Positions 34,821 to 43,883 of a stretch of DNA of 64,000 nt are shown here, in pieces. The DNA is from an uncultured Flavobacteriaceae bacterium (GTDB taxonomy: Bacteria; Bacteroidota; Bacteroidia; Flavobacteriales; Flavobacteriaceae): the NCBI GenBank assembly GCA_947488345.1, contig CANKZQ010000004.1:1-64000 (forward strand). The letters are read 5' to 3'. Each line of letters starts with the position of its first letter. The first letter of the stretch is position 1. The notes under the pieces are model-generated. The model saw only the letters and a program-made list of their open reading frames with translations. It made no database searches and was not told where the DNA came from. Made by a program: the position numbers and the translations under genes.

Positions 34821-34846
34821 CGTACACTTTTTTAATTTGTTAAATT

Positions 34847-34870
34847 ACAGCAAAAATAAAGCTTTGCTGT
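34847..34870 (-). promoter_or_regulatory. Hairpin in the rpmE2 leader
   Basis: ACAGCAAA (34847-34854) and TTTGCTGT (34863-34870) form a perfect 8-bp stem with an 8-nt loop, located 27 nt before the start codon and just after the promoter. In the leader of a ribosomal protein gene this is a natural candidate for autogenous control, but no rRNA mimicry has been shown here. Confidence 0.45.
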
Positions 34871-34880
34871 TTTGAGAGTG

Positions 34881-34909
34881 CAAATTTAATACTATTTTTG
34901 GAAAATCAA
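34881..34909 (-). promoter_or_regulatory. Promoter of rpmE2
   Basis: On the minus strand TTG (34907-34909) and TAAATTTG (34881-34888) are separated by 18 nt, a full match to the flavobacterial pattern. The predicted transcript starts near 34874, giving a leader of about 54 nt before the ATG. Confidence 0.7.
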
Positions 34910-34944
34910 ACTTTAAATATACTTTTTCTATAAAAAAATCTACT

Positions 34945-35955
34945 ATGAATTTAAAATCTTTTTTTGGTGTAGTGCTACTAACCCTTTTTCTTACTTCTTG
35001 CGGTAATGAATACAAATTATCATTAGCTACCCCAAAAAAGTTAAAGGTGAATGTACCCCTTACGATAGAGGTATCCGAAAAGGCAAATAAACCTATTGAC
35101 TCGATACGTTATTATCTCGATGGGATTCGCATTGAAAAAAGTACGAATATAAGTGAAAAGAAGTTAGGGAAACATGCGGTATCGGCGACAGTTTTTTATG
35201 AAGGCCAGCAAAAGCAGTTAACAAATACCATACATTTTTACGCAGAAAGTTCTCCTACTATTTACACATATGAAATCATAAACGAATATCCACATGATGA
35301 AAAGGCTTTTACACAAGGCTTAGAATATCATAATGGCTTTCTCTATGAAAGTACAGGACAATATGGAGAATCATCACTTCGAAAGGTAGAAATTAACACA
35401 GGAGAAGTCCTAAAAAAATATGCACTCGACAAGCAATTTTTTGGAGAAGGGATCACTATTTTTAACGATAAGATATATATGTTAACCTGGAAGAAAATGA
35501 AGGGTTTTATTTTTGACTTAGAAAGTTTTGAACAGCAAGGGGAGTTTTCATATAGTCAGAGTAAAGAAGGGTGGGGTTTAACACATACCTCTGATAAATT
35601 AGTAAAAAGCGATGGAACTGAAAGAATTTGGTTTTTAAATACTGAGACCCAAAAAGAAGAAAGCTTTATCGAAGCATATACAAATGATAGAAAGACTGGT
35701 GAACTAAACGAACTAGAATATATCAACGGTAAGATTTATGCTAACAAATGGCAGAAAAACAGTATGTTAATCATTAATCCGAATACAGGAGCTGTGGAGG
35801 GTGTAGCAAATTTAAAAGGTTTACAAGAAAAAGCCAATGAAAAAGGATCAGATAATGTATTGAATGGGATTGCCTATGATGCAGAAAATGACAGACTATT
35901 CGTGACGGGTAAACGTTGGAAGCTTCTTTTTGAAATTAAATTAAAGAAAAAGTAA
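34945..35955 (+). CDS. Glutaminyl-peptide cyclotransferase-like lipoprotein
   Basis: A 336-residue lipoprotein (lipobox LTSCG, Cys19) with a bacterial glutamine cyclotransferase propeller at about 110-330. Family signatures are PHDEKAFTQGLEYHNGFLYESTGQYGESSLRK, FGEGITIFNDKIYMLTWK, EGWGLTHTSDKLVKSDGTERIWFLN, ELEYINGKIYANKW and NGIAYDAENDRLFVTGKRW. An Ig-like or cell-adhesion beta domain occupies about 25-105. It would convert N-terminal glutamine to pyroglutamate on exported proteins. The beta-helix lipoprotein gene follows 4 nt later in the same operon. Confidence 0.9.
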   Translation: MNLKSFFGVVLLTLFLTSCGNEYKLSLATPKKLKVNVPLTIEVSEKANKPIDSIRYYLDGIRIEKSTNISEKKLGKHAVSATVFYEGQQKQLTNTIHFYAESSPTIYTYEIINEYPHDEKAFTQGLEYHNGFLYESTGQYGESSLRKVEINTGEVLKKYALDKQFFGEGITIFNDKIYMLTWKKMKGFIFDLESFEQQGEFSYSQSKEGWGLTHTSDKLVKSDGTERIWFLNTETQKEESFIEAYTNDRKTGELNELEYINGKIYANKWQKNSMLIINPNTGAVEGVANLKGLQEKANEKGSDNVLNGIAYDAENDRLFVTGKRWKLLFEIKLKKK

Positions 35956-35959
35956 TTAT

Positions 35960-37495
35960 ATGCGCTACGTATATACGATTCTCGTCTTATTTTTATTGAT
36001 ATTTAGTAATGCCTGTCGCAAAGATTTTAGTACGATTAGGAGTACAGGAGATCTTACATTTTCTAAAGACACAATTTTCCTGGATACTATATTTTCAAAC
36101 ATTAGTTCGAGTACGCGCAGCGTAAAAGTGTATAATAGAAGCAATAGCGCCATTACAATTCCTACAATAGCATTGGGTCGAGGAGAAGATTCCTTCTATA
36201 GACTAAATGTCGATGGTATTGCGGGAAAATCCTTTACGGATATTGATATCCTTGCAAAGGACAGTATTTTTATTTTTATTGAGGCAACCATAGATGTTCA
36301 AGAAGTTACCAATCCGATTTATACTGATTCGATTGTGTTTGATGCCGCAAATAATGTACAAGATGTAGATTTGGTCACGCTAGTACAAGATGCTAACTTC
36401 TTGTTTCCAAGTAGGGATGCTCAAGGCGTTAAAGAAACCATTGTCTTAGGTCAAAATGAATTAGGAGACGATATTGTGATCAATGGCTTCTTATTAGAAG
36501 ACAATACAACTTGGACAAATGATAAGCCTTACGTGGTTTATGGGTATGTGGGAGTTCCTGAAAATAAAACACTAACAATAGAAGAAGGAACCAAGATCTT
36601 TTTTCATGCCAATTCTGGATTGTTAACACAACCAGGAGCCACCTTAAAAGTAAACGGATCTTTAGGTAATGAAGTTGTTTTTGAAGGTGATAGATTGGAA
36701 CCTAATTTTTCGGATGTTCCTGGTCAATGGGGAGCAATTTGGTTGCGTTCTGGAAGTACCAATCACGAAATTAATTATGCCATTATTAAAAATTCGACAA
36801 TCGGCTTACTTGTAGATGATAGCAATGATAGTGACGTCACCTTAGAGATTAAGAATACTCAGCTTTACAATTTTTCTAATTTTGGTATCTTGGGAAGAGG
36901 AGCCCATATCAACGGAGAAAATATTGTCATGGGTAATAGCGGGCAATCGTTATTGGCATGTACGGTTGGTGGTACATACAATTTTAAACATTCAACCTTT
37001 GCCAATTATTGGAGAAATAGCGTACGTAACTTTCCTACAGTTTTGGTAAATAACTTCTTAACATCACTAGATACAAACGGAAATGAAGTCATCACCCCAA
37101 ACGATCTTCAAGAAGCCAATTTCTCGAATTGTATTATTGATGGCAACCAGAATATTGAGTTTGTGGTAGATAAAAATGATGGAGCATTATTTAATTTTAA
37201 TGTACAGAATAGTATGTTGAAATTTGACACTGAGGATAATGATGTTTTAAACAATCCATTATTTGATTTTAACAATACAGCCCTTTACCAAAACCCTATT
37301 CTCAATGGGATTGTCAATTTTAAAGACACAAGAACAAATAATTTAATCATTGGTCAAGATTCAGAAGCCAACGGCAATGCGGATATTACAACAGCTATAA
37401 CAGTACCATTTGATATACTAGGTGTAAATCGTGCCATCACTCCCGATATTGGAGCCTATCAGCATATTACCTTTGAAGAGAAAGATAATAACTAG
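35960..37495 (+). CDS. Lipoprotein with a parallel beta-helix region
   Basis: A 511-residue protein. The N-terminus is a lipoprotein signal (FSNACRKDF, Cys near residue 19). Residues about 30-140 form a beta-sandwich, and about 150-470 show repetitive strands typical of a right-handed beta-helix: LTIEEGTKIFFHANSGLLTQPGATLKVNG, WGAIWLRSGSTNHEINYAIIKNST and FSNFGILGRGAHINGENIVMGNSGQS. It ends with GAYQHITF, as in right-handed-helix repeat proteins. It may bind or modify a surface polysaccharide (inference). Its stop overlaps the convergent gene by 3-4 nt at a shared CTAG. Probably co-transcribed with the cyclotransferase gene. Confidence 0.8.
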   Translation: MRYVYTILVLFLLIFSNACRKDFSTIRSTGDLTFSKDTIFLDTIFSNISSSTRSVKVYNRSNSAITIPTIALGRGEDSFYRLNVDGIAGKSFTDIDILAKDSIFIFIEATIDVQEVTNPIYTDSIVFDAANNVQDVDLVTLVQDANFLFPSRDAQGVKETIVLGQNELGDDIVINGFLLEDNTTWTNDKPYVVYGYVGVPENKTLTIEEGTKIFFHANSGLLTQPGATLKVNGSLGNEVVFEGDRLEPNFSDVPGQWGAIWLRSGSTNHEINYAIIKNSTIGLLVDDSNDSDVTLEIKNTQLYNFSNFGILGRGAHINGENIVMGNSGQSLLACTVGGTYNFKHSTFANYWRNSVRNFPTVLVNNFLTSLDTNGNEVITPNDLQEANFSNCIIDGNQNIEFVVDKNDGALFNFNVQNSMLKFDTEDNDVLNNPLFDFNNTALYQNPILNGIVNFKDTRTNNLIIGQDSEANGNADITTAITVPFDILGVNRAITPDIGAYQHITFEEKDNN

Positions 37496-38253
37496 TTCTT
37501 AATTATTTTTCTGATGGCTATTCTACCCTGAGTATCTGTTAATCGAAGCGTATAAAACCCACTTTGGATATTGGTAAAATCTAAACCTTGTGCCATGGCA
37601 CTATTTTGGAACCTTATGAGATGGCCGATAGTGTTAAACAAAGCCATATTTTTGATCTCAATACCTTCGGTACTTTCAATTTTTAAACTGTTTTGAACTG
37701 GATTTGGGTAAATCGTGAGCGTCGAAGAAAAGAACTCATTTGTGATACTTAGGGTTCCTGTCCCCCAGAACGAAGCACCATTCTCATTTCCGTTGCCGCT
37801 ATATACGAATGGCCCTGTACCAGCAAGGAAATCTCCGGAGGTCCAAATACTAGCAGTGTTGGCAACACTTTCTCTACCATTTCCTGAATCACCCCATTGC
37901 ATAAAATCTGCCATTGCCGCTGCCGATCCAAAAGAATTAGTGGTATATAAGCCGAGATCAGCATCGCTATCTCGTAAGTTCAATCCAGATAACTTCACAG
38001 TGGCTCCAGCTGCAAGATTTAAAGAACCACTTTCTATAGTAAAAGAACTCAATTGGTTATAAACGAATAAAGTACAAAACCAATAGTTATTTATTGGCAC
38101 TGATGAAGATCCAAAATTTTGAATGGTAGCAGTATCATTTACCGGATCTACCTCTACAAGTCTTACTTGGCCTTGTAAGCTATATGATAATAGTACAGTC
38201 AGAAATAAAAGAGAAATACGACGTACTTCTTTGAAAGAATAAGGGTTTTTCAT
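37492..38253 (-). CDS. Secreted protein with a type IX (Por) sorting domain
   Basis: A 253-residue exported protein. A signal peptide ends LSYSLQG. The N-terminal half resembles a lamin-tail-like domain (VEVDPVNDTATIQNFGSSSVPINNYWF, LNLAAGATVKLSGLNL). The C-terminal about 70 residues are a type A sorting domain with the conserved TIYPNPVQNSLKI, MALFNTIG and SGFYTLRLTDTQGRIAIRKIIKN. The sorting domain marks it as cargo for the PorU/PorV system encoded at 53451-58088. Its stop overlaps that of the lipoprotein gene on the other strand. Confidence 0.9.
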   Translation of the reverse strand: MKNPYSFKEVRRISLLFLTVLLSYSLQGQVRLVEVDPVNDTATIQNFGSSSVPINNYWFCTLFVYNQLSSFTIESGSLNLAAGATVKLSGLNLRDSDADLGLYTTNSFGSAAAMADFMQWGDSGNGRESVANTASIWTSGDFLAGTGPFVYSGNGNENGASFWGTGTLSITNEFFSSTLTIYPNPVQNSLKIESTEGIEIKNMALFNTIGHLIRFQNSAMAQGLDFTNIQSGFYTLRLTDTQGRIAIRKIIKN

Positions 38254-38391
38254 GATGATTTGATTTAGTTAAAAGAATAGTCTTTTAAAAGGCTTAAACC
38301 TTACATAAAGTGTTCATTAGAAAAAAGATACAAGCTTTTGTAAGTTTTGTTCATATGGAGCCGACTCATGTTGAAACTTTAAAAATATTTT

Positions 38392-38853
38392 ATGAAAGAA
38401 ATTACCATGCTCCTCCTATTTTTAAGTTGTGTTTCTATTGATGGCTGGTCTCAAAATATGAATGATGTTCCCACAAAGGCAGCTGAGATTTTGCCAAATG
38501 GATGGCATAAATTTCAATTACAAGGGGTTGTGTTTGATGTGGAAATTACTGATCGTGCCTTCGTAAAAGGAAATATCAAATGGTTCGATGGATCTACTTA
38601 TTCTGGTAGTTTAGGAAGAAAAGGAATTTCTGGTAGAGGTACCTATACGTGGCCGAATGGTGAAAGATATGAAGGTGCGACAAGAAATAACATGCGACAT
38701 GGCAAGGGTACAATGTATTGGGAAGACGGTACAAAGTTTAGCGGAAAATGGAGGGAGAATAAGCAACATGGTAAGGGTAAATTATTTGATGCTAACGGTG
38801 AGGTCGTAAAAAGTGGAATTTGGCAAAAGGGCACATTCATCGATAAAAAATAA
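38392..38853 (+). CDS. Exported MORN-repeat protein
   Basis: A 153-residue exported protein with a signal peptide ending SIDGWSQ. MORN motifs run from about residue 60: WFDGSTYSGSLGRKGISGRGTYTWPNGERYEGATRNNMRHGKGTMYWEDGTKFSGKWRENKQHGKGKL. Each unit is about 23 residues with YxGxxxNGxxHGKG-type spacing. MORN repeats form extended beta structures that bind lipids or partners. The role is unknown; it is monocistronic with the convergent NTF2-like gene next door. Confidence 0.85.
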   Translation: MKEITMLLLFLSCVSIDGWSQNMNDVPTKAAEILPNGWHKFQLQGVVFDVEITDRAFVKGNIKWFDGSTYSGSLGRKGISGRGTYTWPNGERYEGATRNNMRHGKGTMYWEDGTKFSGKWRENKQHGKGKLFDANGEVVKSGIWQKGTFIDKK

Positions 38854-38883
38854 TAGATTTTCTACCTCTGGGGTTTTTTACAA

Positions 38884-39261
38884 TTAGTGGTCCAATTGTT
38901 TTACCAATGCTCTAGCGACTACTGTGTCATAAATAATCTTTAATTTTTTAATTTTATGTTGTGTGTTGAATTCTACAATATCAACAACATCGAACACCAC
39001 TTTCTGATTATTTTTCAAGGTCCAAATATAGGTGAAGTAGATGGCTAGATTGCCTGTTGAGGTATCTTCGAACAATCCTTGTAGTTTTAAAAGAGAACTT
39101 TTGGTATCATCGATTAATGTAGGATAAAATAAAGAAGCTTTCATAGATCCATACATAGGCGAGTCTACCATACCTTCGGTATCAAAGAGCGCAATGAGTT
39201 GTTCTGTTTCTCCTTTTTCTAAAAATTCTAAATATTGTAATGCAATTTCTTTTTTCGTCAT
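38884..39261 (-). CDS. NTF2-like (SnoaL-fold) protein
   Basis: A 125-residue soluble protein with an NTF2-like fold: MTKKEIALQYLEFLEKGETEQLIALFDTEGMVDSPMYG, a pattern with a helix then the first strand, and TFIWTLKNNQKVVFDVVDIVEFN. Such small domains bind ligands or act as isomerase or hydratase scaffolds; no catalytic residues are clear. It starts 6 nt after the chromate transporter stop on the same strand, so it probably shares a transcript. Confidence 0.75.
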   Translation of the reverse strand: MTKKEIALQYLEFLEKGETEQLIALFDTEGMVDSPMYGSMKASLFYPTLIDDTKSSLLKLQGLFEDTSTGNLAIYFTYIWTLKNNQKVVFDVVDIVEFNTQHKIKKLKIIYDTVVARALVKQLDH

Positions 39262-39267
39262 TTCGTA

Positions 39268-40392
39268 TTAAATTAAACTTAAAATATACCCTAGTAGTGC
39301 TCCAATAATTACAATAAAAGCGCTATTTATCTTTTTTAGGAAAAATACTAGACATAAGCTTATGATGGCAATAAGAATTGTTCGCCAATCGGTTAATGCA
39401 TCTTTAGCCATTTCAATACATACTGTGATAATCAAGGCAACAGCTGCCACGTTTACAGCATCCAAAATGGCACCTATTACATTTGACTTGCGCATTTTTG
39501 GGATCAAAGGATTTAAGATCAGTACAAATAAAAACGAGGGCAAGAAAATTCCTAGCGTCGCAGCCAGTGCTCCGGTTATTCCATGCAATTGCCAACCAAT
39601 AAAAGTGGCAGTCGACAATACCGGGCCTGGGGTAATTTGACCAACTGCTACCGCATCAATGAGTGCTTGTCGCGTTAACCATCCAGCAGCGACAAGTTCT
39701 GTATCTAAAAAAGCGAAGAGCACATAGCCACTTCCATATAAAATTGCACCAATCTTTAAAAATGTTAAAAATATTTTCAAGTTTCCAATTTGTATCGGAT
39801 TTGCAAGATGAACGAGCAGCAACGGAGCAATACTGTTTAGACTTTTGCTATTCTTTCGAGCGAAATAAAGTAGTAAGCCAAGAAGGCCACCACCAAAAAG
39901 AATTAGTATTTCATTAAGACCCCAAAGAGAACCACCAATAAAAATAACACCTAAAATTGCTAGTGGTATGGTTTTAATAGCTTTCTTTCCAAGTCTATAA
40001 GCCGCCATGATAATAATGGCAATGACTGCGGGTTTGATGCCATAAATAAAAGGAGCAATTTTCGGAAGTTGCCCATATTGCTCATATAAATACGCAAAAA
40101 CACCCGTAATGACGACTGCCGGAAAAATAAAACAGAATCCGGCAACAAATAACCCTTTCCAACCTGCTCTTTCATGACCACAGTGCATCGTCATTTCGGT
40201 AGAGTTAGGTCCTGGAATTAGATTGGTAGCACCTACTAAATCTAGAAAATGTTCTTGCGACATCCACTTTCTTTTCTTCACAACTTCATCTTCCATCATG
40301 GCAATATGCGCTGCAGGGCCGCCAAACGCAATACTGCCTAATTTAAAAAATAGTAAGGCGATTTCTATAAGTTTATGCTGTTGTTGAGGCAT
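39268..40392 (-). CDS. chrA: Chromate transporter family protein (ChrA)
   Basis: A 374-residue polytopic protein containing both chromate-transporter halves in one chain. The N-terminal half has FKLGSIAFGGPAAHIAMMEDEVV and VGATNLIPGPNSTEMTMHCGHERAGWKG. The C-terminal half has GSGYVLFAFLDTELV and AVGQITPGPVLSTATFIGWQLHG. Family members exchange chromate, but broader anion transport is possible. The 374-residue two-domain type is common. The NTF2-like gene is downstream of it. Confidence in the family is high, in chromate as physiological substrate moderate. Confidence 0.88.
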   Translation of the reverse strand: MPQQQHKLIEIALLFFKLGSIAFGGPAAHIAMMEDEVVKKRKWMSQEHFLDLVGATNLIPGPNSTEMTMHCGHERAGWKGLFVAGFCFIFPAVVITGVFAYLYEQYGQLPKIAPFIYGIKPAVIAIIIMAAYRLGKKAIKTIPLAILGVIFIGGSLWGLNEILILFGGGLLGLLLYFARKNSKSLNSIAPLLLVHLANPIQIGNLKIFLTFLKIGAILYGSGYVLFAFLDTELVAAGWLTRQALIDAVAVGQITPGPVLSTATFIGWQLHGITGALAATLGIFLPSFLFVLILNPLIPKMRKSNVIGAILDAVNVAAVALIITVCIEMAKDALTDWRTILIAIISLCLVFFLKKINSAFIVIIGALLGYILSLI

Positions 40393-40452
40393 GAGTTAGT
40401 ATCCTAAAAAGAGCGTAGTGAACAAAACATTATTGGAAAGCAGTTATTTTTA

Positions 40453-41733
40453 TTACTGCTTATAAACTTTGCCATTTTTCATAACAAAACTCACCTTTTC
40501 TAAGGTAGTAATGTCTTTTGTAGGATCGTCATCAGTAGCTACGATATCAGCTAAGAAATCAGGAGCGATTTGACCTAATTCTTGTTCCATATCTAAGAGT
40601 TTGGCGTTTGTAATCGTAGCAGACTGTATTGAGAACATTGGCGACCAACCATATTCGACCATATATCTAAATTCTTTCGCATTTTCTCCATGTGGAAATA
40701 CCCCTGCGTCTGTACCAAAAGCAATAGGAACTCCCTCTTTACGAACCATGTTAAACGTTTTTTCTAGCGTCGCAACTGTACTTGCAATTTTCGGAAGTAT
40801 GATGGCCGGATAATAATTTGGAATCTTTGCTTTTTCTTCAACATATTTACCTGCCGAAAGAGTCGGAACAAGGTAGGTATTATATTGTTTCATGAGCGTC
40901 GCGGTTTCTTTATCCATAAATGAACCGTGTTCTATGGTTTGAACACCCGCTTTTATAGCACGTTGCATACCTTCTTTACCATGTGCATGCGCTGCTACTG
41001 CCATCCCATATTCTTTAGCAGTTTGTACAATTGCATCAACTTCAGCCTGAGTAAACTGTGCATTTTGTCCATTCTTACTCACACTCAATACACCACCTGT
41101 CGCCGTAATTTTAATCAAGTCGGCACCATTCTTATAACGTTGGCGCACAGCTTTTCGAGCATCTTCGGGACTATTGATAACGCCTTCTTTTGGACCAGGG
41201 TCACCCATTAAATCTTTTTTTCTACCATTGGTAGGATCCGCATGTCCTCCAGTTGTACCAATCGCTTTTTCTGAGGTAAAAATGCGAGGTCCAGGCACTT
41301 TTCCTCCCTTAATAGCATTACGCAATGCAACATTCACCCCACTTCCGCCTAGATCACGAACAGTTGTAAAACCGGCTTTCAAGGTTCTTTGTGCAATCTC
41401 AGCAGCCGTAAATGCCACGTCAGCATCATTTTTTGTAAAAACATCTAAATATCTCGTTGGACTCGTCTCTCCTTCGATGTGCACATGCATATCAATAAAA
41501 CCTGGCATCACTGTTTTGGTTTTCAAATCAATAGAGGTATCTACACCATTGTTTTTCGGATTGATATAACCTTTTAACACTTTCGTGATTTTCGACCCAG
41601 TAACAACAACGGTCATTTGTTTTTGAATTTTTCCTGTCTTGGTGTCGATCAATTTACCACAGTGCAGATATGTGCTTTGAGCAGTTACAGTTATGCTTAA
41701 GCTAAAGCACAAAAAAAAGAGTATTTTTTTCAT
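40453..41733 (-). CDS. Exported amidohydrolase (imidazolonepropionase-like family)
   Basis: A 426-residue exported enzyme with a signal peptide ending ITVTAQS. The metal-binding HxH is His83 and His85 in GFIDMHVHIEGE. Other ligands or catalytic parts are GADLIKITATGGV (the likely carbamylated lysine), VAAHAHGKEGM, TIEHGSFMD and GTDAGVFPHG. Relatives hydrolyse Xaa-Pro or related amides. The substrate is not evident. The terminal KNGKVYKQ is typical. It stands alone, divergent from the DUF898 gene, and lacks the propeller of the gene at 25267. Confidence 0.9.
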   Translation of the reverse strand: MKKILFFLCFSLSITVTAQSTYLHCGKLIDTKTGKIQKQMTVVVTGSKITKVLKGYINPKNNGVDTSIDLKTKTVMPGFIDMHVHIEGETSPTRYLDVFTKNDADVAFTAAEIAQRTLKAGFTTVRDLGGSGVNVALRNAIKGGKVPGPRIFTSEKAIGTTGGHADPTNGRKKDLMGDPGPKEGVINSPEDARKAVRQRYKNGADLIKITATGGVLSVSKNGQNAQFTQAEVDAIVQTAKEYGMAVAAHAHGKEGMQRAIKAGVQTIEHGSFMDKETATLMKQYNTYLVPTLSAGKYVEEKAKIPNYYPAIILPKIASTVATLEKTFNMVRKEGVPIAFGTDAGVFPHGENAKEFRYMVEYGWSPMFSIQSATITNAKLLDMEQELGQIAPDFLADIVATDDDPTKDITTLEKVSFVMKNGKVYKQ

Positions 41734-41821
41734 TTTCTAAGATTTGGTTCATAAAAGTACTGAAAATAATTGCACTTGGAAAACCCGAAATAAAATTGCA
41801 CTTTTGAAAGTGTCAACCAAA

Positions 41822-42802
41822 ATGAAATTCATGGAATTAATCTCAGAAAGATCAAGAGCAAAAGCGAGCTTAAAGTATAGAGGCGAGGGTACCGAATTTG
41901 CAATTATTTTCTTCAAAAATATCATTTTAACAATATTGAGCTTGGGTTTGTATTATCCATGGGCGAAAGTAGAAATGCTAAAGTATCACTATCAATCAAC
42001 TGAATTAGACGAAGCCCGATTTTCATTTCATGCAACTGGTAAAGAAGTGTTTCGTGGATTCATAAAGGTATATGTCATTTTCATACTTCTATATGGTTTC
42101 TTATTTTATGCTTTACAAACACAAAATCAAGTATTAACAATATCGGCTATTGGTATATTCTATTTATTCATTATTCTAATCGTGCCCTTTGCGATTCATG
42201 GAGCCGTGAGATATAGATCTTCAAGAAGCTCATGGAAAGGTATTCATTTTAAGTACTTAGGAGATAGAAGCGAATTCTTCTGGTTATATATGAAAGGTGT
42301 GTTGTTAACAATCTTCACATTGGGTATCTATGGAGCATGGTTTCAGGTGGATATGCGTAACTATATTTTTAGTCATTTACGATTTGGCAATTTGTCTTTT
42401 AATTTTAAAGGAGACGGTGGAGATTTATTTGTAATCAATCTAAAATTTATAATTCTTTTTTATCTTACCCTAGGTATTTATTCCTTCTGGTATTATAGAA
42501 ATTTAGTACGTTTTTATGTAGATAATACAAGTATTACACAAAATGGAAGAGAGGTGAAGTTCAAGACCAATATGGAAGCGGGAGATGTCTTTGAATTACT
42601 ATTTATCAATGGCTTGCTACTAGTTTTTACCTTAGGTATAGCGACACCTTGGGTTACGGTAAGAACCTTGAATTTTTTCTTTAGATTTTTAGAAATAGAA
42701 GGAGATATAGATACAAATGGTATTCAACAAGCGAGTTATGATGATTACGATGATGCTACGGGCGATGATATGATGGATTTCTTTGATTTTGATTTATTAT
42801 AG
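41822..42802 (+). CDS. DUF898 (YjgN-like) polytopic membrane protein
   Basis: A 326-residue inner-membrane protein of the DUF898/YjgN family. The hallmark is a repeated block: YYPWAKVEMLKYHYQSTELDE near the first membrane segment, a second block GIYGAWFQVDMRNYIFSHLRFG, and a third SFWYYRNLVRFYVDNTSI. Six or more membrane segments are visible. The open frame extends to 41744, but the ATG at 41822 starts MKFMELISERSRAK with a normal N-terminus, so I use it. The 3' neighbour is an M48 peptidase gene 2 nt after the stop, an association seen in many bacteria. Function unknown. Confidence 0.85.
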   Translation: MKFMELISERSRAKASLKYRGEGTEFAIIFFKNIILTILSLGLYYPWAKVEMLKYHYQSTELDEARFSFHATGKEVFRGFIKVYVIFILLYGFLFYALQTQNQVLTISAIGIFYLFIILIVPFAIHGAVRYRSSRSSWKGIHFKYLGDRSEFFWLYMKGVLLTIFTLGIYGAWFQVDMRNYIFSHLRFGNLSFNFKGDGGDLFVINLKFIILFYLTLGIYSFWYYRNLVRFYVDNTSITQNGREVKFKTNMEAGDVFELLFINGLLLVFTLGIATPWVTVRTLNFFFRFLEIEGDIDTNGIQQASYDDYDDATGDDMMDFFDFDLL

Positions 42803-42804
42803 AG

Positions 42805-43881
42805 ATGTCTTTCAACGCTCACTTTTTTGATGGGAAAACATCCAGAACTCATAAAGCTACAATCACAGCGAGTTCAGTCAATTGGAGAATTAATTATCTA
42901 GACGAAAAGTCCTTGCCCATTGAAATTTCATGGAACCCTCAAAAGGTCAGAAAAGCCGATGTCTATACAAAAGGATTGGTTTCTTTTATGTACGGTGAGA
43001 CCTTTCCGTTTCAAAAAATAGAAAGTACAGATGAGCATTTTATCGATTATGTGAATAATAGTCATGAGCATTTAAGTAGCACCATAGATGTGTTATTGCA
43101 CAAATCAAAATGGCGATCAATTGTATTGTTGCTTGTGGGCATTATGAGTATTGGTGTGCTCTCGTACTTTTATGTGATTCCAACCATGGCAACAGGGTTT
43201 GCTACCACATTATCAAAAGATAATGTAGTCGATTTCGGAGCGTATGTGTTTAGAGTCTTATCAACAGAATTAACAATGAATGAAGAGGCCTCAAAGAAAT
43301 TACAGGACTTTGTTGATGAAATGAAAATTGACGGAGAATTTCGGTTGGAGGTATTTGTAGCTCAAAGTGAAGAATTCAATGCTTTTGCAATTTCTGGTGG
43401 TAAGATTGTGGTATTTTCATCTTTATTAGAAAAAATTGAAACCAAAGAACAATTGGCGGCATTGATCGGGCATGAAGTGTCACATATCGAAAATAGACAT
43501 GTAATTAAAAATATAGCTCGGAATTTTGGCGGTGCTATTTTCATCTCTGTATTATTCGGTGATATTAATGGAGCGACAACGGTTTTAATGGAGAATGCAC
43601 ACTTATTTAGTCAGCTTTCTTTCACAAGGAGCCTAGAAAAAGAAGCAGATATTTTTGGATTGGATATAATGCGTGAAAATAGATTAGATTTACATGGTAT
43701 GCCCGAATTATTTGAAATTCTTAAGAAAGAAACATCTTTTGATGTACCAACTTATTTGAGTAATCATCCAATGTTAAAAGACAGAATAGCATATACATTA
43801 AAAGTTGCGTCAGCACAAGGAGAAATAGGAAAAAATGAGGTTTTAGAATCTAAATGGAAAGCAATTAAAGAAGCATTATAA
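42805..43881 (+). CDS. M48-family zinc metalloprotease
   Basis: A 358-residue membrane protease. A short N-terminal domain (about 1-100, beta-rich) is followed by one membrane segment at about 104-124. The zinc site HEVSH is at residues 223-227, with the third ligand Glu280 in SLEKEADIFGL. The family includes HtpX/Oma1-like proteases involved in membrane protein quality control. It follows a DUF898 gene by 2 nt and precedes an SDR gene by 2 nt, so it is part of a compact rightward operon. Oma1-like architecture, but the partner of DUF898 is not defined. Confidence 0.92.
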   Translation: MSFNAHFFDGKTSRTHKATITASSVNWRINYLDEKSLPIEISWNPQKVRKADVYTKGLVSFMYGETFPFQKIESTDEHFIDYVNNSHEHLSSTIDVLLHKSKWRSIVLLLVGIMSIGVLSYFYVIPTMATGFATTLSKDNVVDFGAYVFRVLSTELTMNEEASKKLQDFVDEMKIDGEFRLEVFVAQSEEFNAFAISGGKIVVFSSLLEKIETKEQLAALIGHEVSHIENRHVIKNIARNFGGAIFISVLFGDINGATTVLMENAHLFSQLSFTRSLEKEADIFGLDIMRENRLDLHGMPELFEILKKETSFDVPTYLSNHPMLKDRIAYTLKVASAQGEIGKNEVLESKWKAIKEAL

Positions 43882-43883
43882 AG

